Origin: Paracoccaceae bacterium
GTDB lineage: Bacteria > Pseudomonadota > Alphaproteobacteria > Rhodobacterales > Rhodobacteraceae
Length of the DNA: 64,000 nucleotides
Assembly (NCBI GenBank): GCA_947476475.1
Contig: CANJQT010000003.1
Location: 29,541-93,540, forward strand
Direction: 5' to 3'
Part shown: in pieces, positions 35,304-43,004 of the stretch
How the letters are laid out: each line of letters opens with the position of its first letter
How positions within the stretch are numbered: the stretch's first letter is position 1
Notes under the pieces: model-generated
Databases searched by the model: none
What the model saw: the letters and a program-made list of their open reading frames with translations, nothing else
What the model was told of the DNA's origin: nothing
Program-made: the position numbers and the translations under genes

Positions 35304-36509
35304 ATGGCAAGGCTGATCGCCGCACTCGAGGCCGGGATGACGCGCGAACGGGCGCTGATTGTGGCGGTCATGCTGGTGCCGGTGATGCTGGCGGTCGAGG
35401 CGCTGACCATCTGGGCTGACCCGGCCTTGCGCGGCCATTTGCCCTTTGGCCATGATTTCGTGGCCTTCTGGAGTGCCTCGCGGCTGACCGCCGTGGGCGC
35501 GCATGAGGCGCTTTATGATCCGGTGCGGTTCTGGGCGGAACAGGCACCGGTATCGGTGCGGCCGGGGTTCCTGTCCTGGCATTATCCGCCGCTTTTCCTG
35601 CTGTTTCTCATGCCGCTGGCGGGCCTTGGCTTTGCCGCCGCCTGGCTGGTCTTTTCGGCGGGGGGGCTGGCGGCGCTGGCCTTGGCGGGGCGACGGGTGC
35701 TGGCGGTGCCGGGGCTTTTGGGCTGGGCGGCCTTGCTGGGCGCGCCGGTGATCGGCGTGACGCTGGTGCAGGGGCAGAACGGCGCGTGGGTGGCGGCGGC
35801 ACTGATTGGCGGGCTGTGGGCGCGGGAACGCGGGCGTGGCTGGCTGGCGGCGCTGTTGTTCGCCTGCCTTGCGGCCAAGCCGCATCTGGCCCTGCTTTTG
35901 CCGCTGGCACTGGTTGCGGCGCGGGACTGGCGGCTGATCGGGCAAACAGCGCTTATGGTTGGCGGGCTGATTGGCCTCTCGTTTGCGGTTATAGGGGCCG
36001 CGCCCTGGCAACTGTTCTGGGCGCACCGCGATACGGTTCAGGTGGTGATGGCCGACCGCGATGTTCTGGCGCAGATGCCGACGGCCTTTGCCGCAAGCCT
36101 GATTGCCGGGCTGCCGCTGCAAGTGGCGCTGGCGGCGCAAGGGCTGAGCGCGCTTTTGGCGGGCGTTGTGGTCTGGCGGGTCTGGGCGGACCGCAGGGCC
36201 GCGCCGGACCTGAAGATTGCCGTTCTGTTGATGGCGGCGCTGCTGCTGCCGCCTTATGGCTTTCGCTATGATCTGGTGGTGCAACTTGGCGCGGTGCTGC
36301 TGTTGGCGCGCATCGCTTGCCGGGAAGGGTGGCTTCCGGGCGAAAAATTGGTGGTGGCTGGCCTTTGGGCCGGGCCTGCGCTGTTTCCACCACTCGCCTT
36401 TGCGACGCCCCTGCAGGCTGGATTTCTGCTGCAGCTTCTGGGGCTTTGGGCGGTATGGCGGCGCTTTCGGATGCGGGCCACTGAAAGGATGACCGCCCCC
36501 GCGCCGTGA
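35304..36509 (+). CDS. GT87-like (DUF2029) polytopic membrane protein
   Basis: The 401-residue protein has about ten membrane helices and the DUF2029/GT87 pattern: an N-terminal DFVAFWSASRLTAVGAHEALYD loop (with the Asp/aromatic cluster thought to be catalytic in GT-C folds) and WHYPPLFLLFLMPLAGLG. GT87 members are polyprenyl-phosphate-sugar-dependent mannosyltransferases in actinobacteria; the alphaproteobacterial substrate is unknown. Its ATG follows the rimO stop directly. A related protein is encoded at 47951-49279. Confidence 0.82.
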   Translation: MARLIAALEAGMTRERALIVAVMLVPVMLAVEALTIWADPALRGHLPFGHDFVAFWSASRLTAVGAHEALYDPVRFWAEQAPVSVRPGFLSWHYPPLFLLFLMPLAGLGFAAAWLVFSAGGLAALALAGRRVLAVPGLLGWAALLGAPVIGVTLVQGQNGAWVAAALIGGLWARERGRGWLAALLFACLAAKPHLALLLPLALVAARDWRLIGQTALMVGGLIGLSFAVIGAAPWQLFWAHRDTVQVVMADRDVLAQMPTAFAASLIAGLPLQVALAAQGLSALLAGVVVWRVWADRRAAPDLKIAVLLMAALLLPPYGFRYDLVVQLGAVLLLARIACREGWLPGEKLVVAGLWAGPALFPPLAFATPLQAGFLLQLLGLWAVWRRFRMRATERMTAPAP

Positions 36510-36613
36510 CCCTGCATTTGCGCACAATGACCATGCGCCCAAGCAGCGCGGTTTGCGTTGCAGCGAAGGGGCCATGCGGCCATCCTTGGCTCGTCACACA
36601 AAAGGATCCCACC

Positions 36614-36856
36614 ATGACCGACATCCCCGAAATTGTGCAAAAAGCCCCTTACCCGGTCGAGGTGGAGGCCGGAAAAACCTATTTCTGGTGCGCCTGCGGC
36701 CAGTCTAAGAAGCAGCCGTTCTGTGATGGCAGCCACAAGGGCAGCAGCTTCAACCCAGTGAAATTCACTGCCGAAGCAACCAAGAAGGTCTGGCTGTGCG
36801 GCTGCAAGCAGACCCGCAATCAGCCGTTCTGCGACGGAGCCCACAAGGCGCTTTGA
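36614..36856 (+). CDS. dual CDGSH iron-sulfur protein
   Basis: The 80-residue protein has two complete CDGSH motifs: CACGQSKKQPFCDGSH and CGCKQTRNQPFCDGAH. Each is expected to hold a [2Fe-2S] cluster by three Cys and one His. There is no membrane anchor, so it is a soluble tandem form like mitochondrial CISD3 (Miner2). The ATG at 36614 follows AAAGGATCCC. Physiological role in bacteria is not settled; redox or iron handling is plausible. Confidence 0.92.
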   Translation: MTDIPEIVQKAPYPVEVEAGKTYFWCACGQSKKQPFCDGSHKGSSFNPVKFTAEATKKVWLCGCKQTRNQPFCDGAHKAL

Positions 36857-36987
36857 TCGACGGATCGCGGCCCTTTCTGGAGGCGTGGCCAGCAAGCCGC
36901 GCCTTTCTTTTTTGTCCCATCCATTGAAAGACTTCTGCTAACCTGACGTGGGGGCAATAAGACCCCGTACAATAGAAGGGGGACTAA

Positions 36988-37365
36988 ATGAGTGTTTCAC
37001 GCGGTTTTCTGGTGATTGCACCATTCTACATGATCGTTGGCGTTCTGATCGGCGCACAGATGGGGGGATCGGGGGATCACACGCTTGCCCCCGCCCATGC
37101 CCATATCAACCTGCTGGGCTTTACGCTGATGATGCTGTTCGGGCTGGCCTATTCGCGGTTTCCCGATGCGGCGGCTTCGCCGTTGGCGCGGTTGCATTTC
37201 TGGCTGCATCAGGCCGGGGCGCTGATTTTGTGTGTGTTGCTGGTGCTGCTGTTTTCCGGGCGCATCACCGAGGCGGCGATGTTCCCGCTGGCCCCGATTG
37301 CCGAACTGGCGGTTCTGATCGGGCTGGTCTGTTTTGCAGTGAACATGGTGCGGCACGCACGCTGA
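36988..37365 (+). CDS. four-helix membrane protein with HAH motif, unknown
   Basis: The 125-residue protein has four hydrophobic helices. The second opens PAHAHINLLGFTLMMLFGLAY, whose two His at the membrane edge resemble the start of helices in heme-copper oxidase subunit I and NnrS-type proteins. A third His lies in RLHFWLHQAGAL. I cannot assign a function; heme binding is only a guess from these histidines. GGGGG precedes the ATG by a few bases. A clear terminator follows. Confidence 0.7.
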   Translation: MSVSRGFLVIAPFYMIVGVLIGAQMGGSGDHTLAPAHAHINLLGFTLMMLFGLAYSRFPDAAASPLARLHFWLHQAGALILCVLLVLLFSGRITEAAMFPLAPIAELAVLIGLVCFAVNMVRHAR

Positions 37366-37388
37366 TCCGCGCCAGAGATGAACCGGAG

Positions 37389-37413
37389 AGGGGGGCAACA
37401 GCCCCCCTTTTTC
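37389..37413 (+). terminator. intrinsic terminator after the HAH membrane protein gene
   Basis: AGGGGGGC (37389-37396) and GCCCCCCT (37401-37408) form a perfect 8-base stem with an AACA loop, followed by a run of five T. It ends at the stop codon of the convergent dgkA gene. Confidence 0.9.
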
Positions 37414-37774
37414 ATCCGATCAGGATCACAAGCCACGCCACGCCGCCCGCAAGGGCCGCAAGCGCAACCCCCGCGCTGCCGCAGTCCTTGGCCTTTTTGG
37501 CGGCGGGATGCTGGTGGGGGGTGACATGATCAACAATCTCTTCGATAGCGGTGTTGAACAGTTCGGCGGCCAGAACCAGAATGCCAAGCGCCAGGATCAG
37601 CGCGCGTTCGGTCACCGATAGCGGCAGCGAAAAGGCAAGTGCGGCGGACAGGATATTCACGATCGTCCACTGGCGTAACGATACTTCTGTTGCCCAGGCG
37701 GCCACCCACCCCTGCATCGACCAGACGCAGGTGTTCAAGAAACGCCGGTACTGACCTGTCAGAAAAATCCGCAT
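37412..37774 (-). CDS. dgkA: diacylglycerol kinase
   Basis: DgkA phosphorylates diacylglycerol in the inner membrane, recycling it to phosphatidate. The 120-residue protein has three membrane helices and the family motif AELFNTAIEEIVDHV, followed by KKAKDCGSAGVALA, which holds the catalytic/ATP-binding residues. Length and topology are typical. It is a single gene. Confidence 0.93.
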   Translation of the reverse strand: MRIFLTGQYRRFLNTCVWSMQGWVAAWATEVSLRQWTIVNILSAALAFSLPLSVTERALILALGILVLAAELFNTAIEEIVDHVTPHQHPAAKKAKDCGSAGVALAALAGGVAWLVILIG

Positions 37775-37818
37775 TCCTGCCCCCCTGTTGCCGGGTCAGA
37801 TTAGCCCGCAAGCGTGCA

Positions 37819-38202
37819 TCAGGGAAGTGTCGCAAGGTAAAGGCGTGTGGCTTCCTGCACATGGCGAAACCGGTCGCCCCCCAGGGGTTTGCCGCCATAC
37901 CAGCGGGTCACGACGACAACATGGTCTTCCAACCCGGCGGATTGCAGCAGGCGCAGGATGATATTGCCCGCCCCCGCCTCGCCATCATCGCCTTTCAGGG
38001 GCTGGGCGATGCCGTCATCGGTCAGGATCACCGCCCAGGAATTGTGGGTGGCCTTGGCGAAGCGCTTTTCGCGCTTCAGCGCCGCAAGAAAACCCTGAAC
38101 CCCGGCGCGCCCGCGCACCGGCCCGCCCGAAACTGCGTATTTCGAGCCTTTGTCGTTGATATCGGTGTCCAGAATACGCATGCGCCCGGCATGAAGCGGC
38201 AC
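37819..38202 (-). CDS. YigZ/IMPACT-family (UPF0029) protein
   Basis: The 127-residue protein matches the N-terminal IMPACT/UPF0029 domain: FAKATHNSWAVILTDDG, KGDDGEAGAGNIILRLL and VVTRWYGGKPLGGDRFRHVQ. The C-terminal domain found in YigZ is missing, so it is a one-domain form. The best start is unclear; Met7 (MRILDTDI) is an alternative to the first Met. Family roles involve translation control in eukaryotes; bacterial function is uncertain. Confidence 0.82.
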   Translation of the reverse strand: MPLHAGRMRILDTDINDKGSKYAVSGGPVRGRAGVQGFLAALKREKRFAKATHNSWAVILTDDGIAQPLKGDDGEAGAGNIILRLLQSAGLEDHVVVVTRWYGGKPLGGDRFRHVQEATRLYLATLP

Positions 38203-38222
38203 CGGGGGCAGGTCAAGCCCTG

Positions 38223-38507
38223 TCAGACCAGATCGCGCAGCCCTTCAAGAACCGCCTTGTTGGCGCACCAGTCAGGGGCGGCGGTTGCCTGATCGTCGTC
38301 TTCGACAAAGTCGTGACAATCAGCGGGCGCGCCCGGGCAATCGCGGCAGCGGTCGATCATCGTGACAAAGTCGGCACGGTCCAGAATGCCCTGATGCATC
38401 GCTTCCGACAGGTTTACCCCATGCCTGCGCGCCATCGCGCGGGTCAGAAAAAGATGCCGGTCAAGTTCGCCCGATGGAAGCACGTCCGCTTTTGTTTGCC
38501 CAGTCAT
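38223..38507 (-). CDS. DUF6455 family protein
   Basis: The 94-residue cytosolic protein (start ATG 38505-38507, GGGGAGA upstream) shows the pattern I know as DUF6455: HLFLTRAMARRHGVNLSEAM, then DFVTMIDRCRDCPGAPADCHDFVE with a CxxC-x6-C cluster, and a late Cys in DWCANKAVLEGL. The four Cys could bind a metal or cluster. No function is known. The family appears typical of Rhodobacteraceae. Confidence 0.75.
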   Translation of the reverse strand: MTGQTKADVLPSGELDRHLFLTRAMARRHGVNLSEAMHQGILDRADFVTMIDRCRDCPGAPADCHDFVEDDDQATAAPDWCANKAVLEGLRDLV

Positions 38508-38585
38508 GGCGTTCTCCCCTAGCCGATCATGCAGAACCATAAAAGAAAGATGCCCACCGACAGGCCACACGCGCCTTGATCCGGA

Positions 38586-39323
38586 TCAATATCCGGCGCG
38601 AAGCCGCGCCACCGTCTGCCTGACAAGCGCAATTCTTTGCGCGTTCGGCGGGTGAGTTCCCAAGAACTGATCGCCCGGGTCCGGCAGGCGGCTGAAGAAG
38701 GCCGCCCCGCGTTCGGGGTCAAATCCGGCGTTCCAGGACAGGACAGTGCCCAACTCATCCGCCTCCAGCTCGAACTCCTTGGAATAGCTGCGCGCACCGA
38801 CCTGGGCGCCAATGTCCTGTGCCGCGCGAATCGCATTGGGATCGCCGCCCAAGGCAGCGGCCAGAACCCCGGTCAGCGCGCCGCCCATCGCCGCCGTCTG
38901 CTGTTCGCGGCCGATGTGGTCAAGGATATGGTGTGCGCTTTCGTGGCCCATGACAAAAGCCAGTTCGTCGGCATTGCGGGCATCGGCGATCAGCGCCACT
39001 GTAAAGGCCAGAACCGGACGGCCTGACGGGTCAAGCGTTTGATAGGCATTCGGCGGCGCGCCGGGTGCTGTATCGACGACAATCTGGAAATCGCAGTTTC
39101 TGGCCGACAGGCGGGCGCGGCACTCTGCCTCTAGCAGCGGTTCCATGCGCTGGACGACCTGACCGAAATTGCGCGCCGCCGCCTGCGGGGCCAGCACCTG
39201 ATCCGGTGCGGGCAAGGGGCTGTTGGTCGGGGCATACGGCACCGATGGCGACATGCTGACGCAGGCAGAAAGGGCCAGCGCCAGAACGGTCGGCAGAAGA
39301 AAACGGGCGGCTGGAAACGTCAT
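38586..39323 (-). CDS. M48 family metalloprotease, lipoprotein
   Basis: The 245-residue protein begins with a lipoprotein signal (TVLALALSAC, lipobox LSAC, Cys21). It has the zinc motif HESAH (H127-H131) with a likely third ligand in EFELEADELG, the M48 arrangement of LoiP/BepA-type proteases. It should sit at the outer or inner membrane facing the periplasm and may act in envelope quality control. The ATG at 39321-39323 is preferred to a TTG two codons earlier; the ribosome site is weak. Confidence 0.88.
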   Translation of the reverse strand: MTFPAARFLLPTVLALALSACVSMSPSVPYAPTNSPLPAPDQVLAPQAAARNFGQVVQRMEPLLEAECRARLSARNCDFQIVVDTAPGAPPNAYQTLDPSGRPVLAFTVALIADARNADELAFVMGHESAHHILDHIGREQQTAAMGGALTGVLAAALGGDPNAIRAAQDIGAQVGARSYSKEFELEADELGTVLSWNAGFDPERGAAFFSRLPDPGDQFLGTHPPNAQRIALVRQTVARLRAGY

Positions 39324-39423
39324 GGGCAAACACTCTGAGACGGCATCAGCACCCTTTATGGCTTTCGGACATCGGATGAAAGTGCCGGTGGCGAAGAGGG
39401 CGCAGACGCGCTAGACTTTGCCT

Positions 39424-39669
39424 ATGTTTACCATCGAACATGATTTCGACGCCACGGTCATCACCCTTGTCGATGAAGGGTCGGTGCATCTGGAAGAGGA
39501 TGTGACGATTCAGGCGTTCGAGGAGTGCGTGACCGTCGAACAATATGACCCGCGCGAGGACAGGGTGGTCAAGATCATCCTGTCGATGGTGCAGGTGCGC
39601 GAACTGGCCGCCGCGCTGGACCTGCCCGAGGGGGTTTACCGGCTGAAGCCAAAGGGCGAAAAAGGCTGA
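39424..39669 (+). CDS. small conserved-looking acidic protein, unknown
   Basis: The 81-residue frame from ATG 39424 encodes an acidic protein (MFTIEHDFDATVITLVDEGS, FEECVTVEQYDPREDRVV) that looks beta-rich with a final helix (VQVRELAAALDLPEGVY). Codon use is like neighbouring genes, which supports real coding. No family is recognised. It is divergent from the M48 protease gene. Confidence 0.62.
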   Translation: MFTIEHDFDATVITLVDEGSVHLEEDVTIQAFEECVTVEQYDPREDRVVKIILSMVQVRELAAALDLPEGVYRLKPKGEKG

Positions 39670-39788
39670 CGCGCTCATGCCTTCGCAGAGTGTCTGCACC
39701 GCAGGGGGCAGGTGCTGGCGGGGGCGCGCGGCGGACAGGTGGCCTTGTCCGCGACCTTTCCACGAAGCGAACGACAAGGAAGATCGAC

Positions 39789-40091
39789 ATGGCCTGGATG
39801 ATCGTCAGCGAGGACAGCGCCGATGCGGCGGCCCTTCGGCAGGACAAGGCGCTGATGGCGGCGCACTGGGCCTATGAACTGTCTATCAAGGACAAAATTC
39901 TGGCTGCGGGCAGCCTGCGCAGCGATGACGGGCTGGTACCGGTCGGCAGCCTGTTGATCCTTGACGTGGCAACCAAGGACGAGGCGCTGGCGCTGCTGGC
40001 CGCCGACCCGGCCACAAAGGCCGGGCTACGCGGCAAGGTGACGGCGCGCTACTGGAACCGGGCGATCCTGGACGGGGTGGCGGTGGACTGA
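39789..40091 (+). CDS. YciI-like protein
   Basis: The 100-residue protein has the YciI fold signature: a short N-terminal strand, the segment MAAHWAYELSIKDKILAAGSLRSDDG, and VGSLLILDVATKDEALALLAADPATKAG. In YciI a conserved His-Asp pair is thought active; here His26 and Asp in this region are candidates. The start ATG 39789 has AAGGA about seven bases ahead. Function is unknown. Confidence 0.82.
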   Translation: MAWMIVSEDSADAAALRQDKALMAAHWAYELSIKDKILAAGSLRSDDGLVPVGSLLILDVATKDEALALLAADPATKAGLRGKVTARYWNRAILDGVAVD

Positions 40092-40134
40092 CTGGCGACC
40101 CGGATGGGTTGGGTGCCGGGGAAAATGGCGAAGG

Positions 40135-40386
40135 TCAGTCCGATATGCGAAAGACCTTTTCGCGCGAGGTAGTGCCGCGCACAAGGGTCAGGCGGCTTTT
40201 GGCGATGCCCAGCGCCTTGGCCAGAAGTGCCTGAACGGCGGCGTTGGCCTTGCCATCTTCAGGCACCACGGTGACATAGACGCGGATCAGGTCGCCCGCG
40301 ACCTCGATCCGCTGGCGCGCGGCTTTCGGGGTGACTCGCACCGCGATTTCGGCGCCGGGCCGCATCAGATGGGACAGGTCGGTCAT
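40135..40386 (-). CDS. DUF167 (YggU) family protein
   Basis: The 83-residue protein begins MTDLSHLMRPGAEIAVRVTPKA and contains VTVVPEDGKANAAVQALLAKALG and LTLVRGTTSREKVF, the DUF167/UPF0235 core. The start ATG (40384-40386) gives a family-length product; the frame upstream runs through a hairpin element and is not used. Function is unknown. Confidence 0.9.
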   Translation of the reverse strand: MTDLSHLMRPGAEIAVRVTPKAARQRIEVAGDLIRVYVTVVPEDGKANAAVQALLAKALGIAKSRLTLVRGTTSREKVFRISD

Positions 40387-40413
40387 GGCACCTCTGCAGG
40401 GGGTCAGGCACCA

Positions 40414-40462
40414 GCCAAAAATCTTTTGACGATTTTTGGCAAGGATTTTGTTCAAAATCCTT
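40414..40462. repeat. tandem hairpin element, copy A
   Basis: Two hairpins stand back to back. GCCAAAAATC (40414-40423) pairs with GATTTTTGGC (40431-40440) over 7 bases, and AAGGATTTTG (40441-40450) pairs with CAAAATCCTT (40453-40462) over 2 bases. The AT-rich arms contrast with the surroundings. It lies between the divergent DUF167 and HDAC genes, so it is not simply a terminator. Confidence 0.75.
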
Positions 40463-40511
40463 GCCTCGGCCCCGGCGCTGCGCAAGCGTCGTTGGCGACA
40501 AAGGGGGGCGC

Positions 40512-41609
40512 ATGGCGACCGGATTCTTCAGCGACGAGCGGTGTTTCTGGCACGGGGGCGGCAACTACATGCTGACCGCCCCAGTGGGCGGTTTCGTGCA
40601 GCCCGGCGGCGGCTTGCCGGAAAGCCCCGAAACCAAGCGGCGGTTGAAGAACCTAGCGGAAGTGTCGGGTCTGATGCGGGCGCTGGATCTGCGCAGCGCC
40701 CCGGAAGCGGGCCGCGAGGATCTGCTGCGGGTGCATCCGGCCAGCTATCTGGATGCGTTCAAGGCGGCGTCTGACGCGGGCGGGGGCGAGTTGGGCCTGC
40801 GCACCCCGTTCGGGCGCGGCGGCTATGAAATTGCGGCGCTGTCGGCGGGGCTTGCCAAAGCGGCCCTGTTCCATGTGCTGGAAGGCCAGTTGACCAACGC
40901 CTATGCCCTGTCGCGCCCACCCGGGCATCACGCCCTGCCCGATTGGCCGAACGGCTTTTGCCTGTTGAACAACATCGCCATCGCGATACGCGCCGCGCAG
41001 GCCGCTGGTCTGGCGCGGCGGATCGCAGTGGTGGACTGGGACGTGCATCATGGCAATGGCACCGAGGCCATCTTCTGGAGCGACCCCGAGGTTCTGACGA
41101 TTTCCCTGCATCAGGAGCATAATTACCCCTTGGATACCGGCGAGGCGTCGGCGCGGGGGAACGGCAAGGGTCACGGGTTCAACATCAACATCCCGCTGCC
41201 CCCCGGCACCGGACATGCGAATTACCTTGAGGCGATGGAACGGATCGTCTTGCCGGCGCTGGCGCGTTTCCGGCCCGAGGTGATCGTCGTTGCCTGCGGC
41301 TATGACGCTTCGGCCTTCGACCCGCTTGGGCGGATGCTGGCCACGGCAGAGACCTTCCGGCTGATGACCCGGCAGGTGATGCGCACGGCGGCGGATCTGT
41401 GCGGCGGCAGGCTGGTTCTGGTGCATGAGGGCGGCTATTCGGAACTGCATGTGCCCTTCTGCGGTCACGCGGTGCTCGAGGAGCTGACCGGCAGCGCGCT
41501 TTGCGCGCCAGACCCGATGGCGGCCACCTTGCTGGCGCGCCAGCCGGGGGCGGAATGGCAGGCGCATGTCTCGGCCCACATAGGGCGGCTGGCGGGCTAT
41601 TTCCTTTGA
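40512..41609 (+). CDS. histone deacetylase family protein (class II-like, acetylpolyamine/aldehyde-type amidohydrolase)
   Basis: A 365-residue zinc amidohydrolase of the HDAC superfamily. It shows RPPGHHALPDWPNGFCLLNN (tandem His), the metal-binding VVDWDVHHGNGTEA, and VACGYDASAFDPLGRM. The start with FFSDERCFWHGGGNYML is typical of the bacterial class II group. It deacylates small amides or lysines; the true substrate is unknown. A tandem hairpin element lies just upstream in the 5' region. AAGGGGGG serves as ribosome site for the ATG at 40512. Confidence 0.9.
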   Translation: MATGFFSDERCFWHGGGNYMLTAPVGGFVQPGGGLPESPETKRRLKNLAEVSGLMRALDLRSAPEAGREDLLRVHPASYLDAFKAASDAGGGELGLRTPFGRGGYEIAALSAGLAKAALFHVLEGQLTNAYALSRPPGHHALPDWPNGFCLLNNIAIAIRAAQAAGLARRIAVVDWDVHHGNGTEAIFWSDPEVLTISLHQEHNYPLDTGEASARGNGKGHGFNINIPLPPGTGHANYLEAMERIVLPALARFRPEVIVVACGYDASAFDPLGRMLATAETFRLMTRQVMRTAADLCGGRLVLVHEGGYSELHVPFCGHAVLEELTGSALCAPDPMAATLLARQPGAEWQAHVSAHIGRLAGYFL

Positions 41610-41665
41610 TCCTTGCGGGGCGATGATCACCGACTTAGATCGTCTGAAAAGGAATGGAGTCCGAG

Positions 41666-42262
41666 ATGCCTGAGACGATCCCGCCGGTCACGGCCCGCCC
41701 CGAGGTGATGGAGTTTTTCCTGAACCGCCGATCGCGCCCGGCGCGCACGCTGCGCCTGCCGGTGCCCACGCGCGATCAGTTGATGCCGATCCTGACCGCG
41801 GCGGCGCGGGTGCCCGACCATGGCAAGCTGGAACCCTGGCGGTTTGTGGTTCTGGAACGGCCCGCGCTGACGCGGCTGGCCGGGCTGGCCGCCGAACGGG
41901 GTGCGGCATTGGGACTGGAGGAGGATCAGCGCCTCAAGGGCGTGGCGCAGTTCAGCGATTCCCATCTGGCGATCGCGGTGGTGAAGTGTGTTCGCCCCAC
42001 CGACAAAATCCCGGAGATCGAACAGGTTCTGTCCACCGGGGCGGTTTGCGTGACGCTGCTGAATGCGGCAGCAGCGGCGGGCTGGGGGGCCAACTGGCTG
42101 ACCGGCTGGGCGCTGGCGGACGAGGCTTTCCGCAGCGAAGGGCTGGGGCTTCACCTGGGGGAATGGGTGGCGGGGCTGATCCACATCGGCACCGAAACCG
42201 CGGTCCCGCCCGAACGGCCGCGCCCGGATCTGGGCCGCATCGTCAGTTGGGTTGGCGCATGA
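41666..42262 (+). CDS. nitroreductase family flavoprotein (YdjA-like)
   Basis: The 198-residue FMN enzyme shows FFLNRRSRPARTLRLPVPT (FMN phosphate Arg/Ser), AARVPDHGKLEPWRFVVLER and a C-terminal GLHLGEWVAGLIHIGTE region, the pattern of small nitroreductases such as YdjA. Met at 41666 has GGAG six bases upstream; the ATG at 41654 has no proper spacing. Substrate is unknown. Its stop overlaps the start of the next gene by four bases. Confidence 0.85.
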   Translation: MPETIPPVTARPEVMEFFLNRRSRPARTLRLPVPTRDQLMPILTAAARVPDHGKLEPWRFVVLERPALTRLAGLAAERGAALGLEEDQRLKGVAQFSDSHLAIAVVKCVRPTDKIPEIEQVLSTGAVCVTLLNAAAAAGWGANWLTGWALADEAFRSEGLGLHLGEWVAGLIHIGTETAVPPERPRPDLGRIVSWVGA

Positions 42263-42984
42263 TCCTGGGGTCTTTCCTTGCGGCCATTGGCCAGCTGACC
42301 GACCGCCGTTTCCTGAGGGTGGCGGGGATCGGGCTGGCCCTGTCGCTGGCCCTTCTTGTCGGGGTCTATGCGGGCTTTGTCCAGCTGGTTGACTGGCTGA
42401 CGCCAGACAGGTTGACCCTGCCTTGGGTCGGAGAGGTGCCGTGGGTGAACGATCTGCTGGGCTGGGGGTCGCTTCTGTTGATGATGGGCCTGTCGGTGTT
42501 CTTGATGGTGCCGGTCGCCGCCCTGTTTTCGGGCCTGTTCCTTGAGGATGTGGCGCAGGCGGTCGAGGATCGGCATTATCCGGGTCTGGCGCAGGTGCCC
42601 CACCGGGGCGTTTATGACAGCCTGATCGGATCGGTGAATTTCTTTGGCGTCCTTCTGGTGGCCAACCTGCTGGCCTTGCTTCTTTATTTCTTCGTCGGCC
42701 CCTTTGCGCCGCTGTTGTTCTGGGCGGTGAACGGCTATCTGCTTGGCCGGGAATATTTTCAGACGGTCGCCTATCGACGGATGGACCGCCGGGCGGCGCA
42801 GGCCTTGCGGCGGGCCTGGCGCGGGCGGATCTGGCTGGCGGGGGCGCTGATGGCGGCACCCCTGTCATTGCCCTTCGTCAACCTTATCATCCCGGTTCTG
42901 GGGGTGGCGACCTTTACCCACCTGTTTCACCGCATCATGGCGGAAGAAGCGAGGGCGCTGCCCTCGCGCACCCGGGATATTTAG
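42259..42984 (+). CDS. EI24/CysZ-like membrane protein
   Basis: The 241-residue protein has four or more membrane helices and the EI24-domain pattern (LTLPWVGEVPWVNDLLGWGSLLLM; FLEDVAQAVEDRHYP; NLLALLLYFFVGPFAPLLFW; NGYLLGREYFQTVAYRRMDR). CysZ members import sulfate; this role is only a family suggestion. Translation is coupled to the nitroreductase. The last dozen codons (ALPSRTRDI and the stop) are supplied by an intergenic repeat of the GGATATTT family. Confidence 0.83.
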   Translation: MILGSFLAAIGQLTDRRFLRVAGIGLALSLALLVGVYAGFVQLVDWLTPDRLTLPWVGEVPWVNDLLGWGSLLLMMGLSVFLMVPVAALFSGLFLEDVAQAVEDRHYPGLAQVPHRGVYDSLIGSVNFFGVLLVANLLALLLYFFVGPFAPLLFWAVNGYLLGREYFQTVAYRRMDRRAAQALRRAWRGRIWLAGALMAAPLSLPFVNLIIPVLGVATFTHLFHRIMAEEARALPSRTRDI

Positions 42985-42997
42985 GGACAGAAAATGG
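42949..42997 (+). repeat. hairpin plus GGATATTT-GACAGAAAATG repeat, copy 5, overlapping a coding end
   Basis: GCGAGGG/CCCTCGC hairpin (42949-42955, 42961-42967), then GCACCCGGGATATTT and AGGGACAGAAAATGG. The first 36 bases are translated as the C-terminus of the EI24 gene, whose TAG stop (42982-42984) lies inside the repeat tail. Confidence 0.8.
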
Positions 42998-43004
42998 GGG
43001 CGGT

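Noticed and set aside
34044..36575. Open frame of 843 codons opposite rimO and the GT87 gene
   Set aside because: Extremely rich in Gln, Arg, Pro and His, as expected from the reverse of GC-rich coding sequence; spans two genuine genes.
36506..36613. N-terminal extension of the CDGSH protein to 36506
   Set aside because: The extra ~36 residues are not like the family and overlap the GT87 gene stop; the ATG at 36614 is adequate.
41627..42868. Open frame of 413 codons opposite the nitroreductase and EI24 genes
   Set aside because: Pro/Arg/Ser-biased antisense frame crossing a gene boundary.
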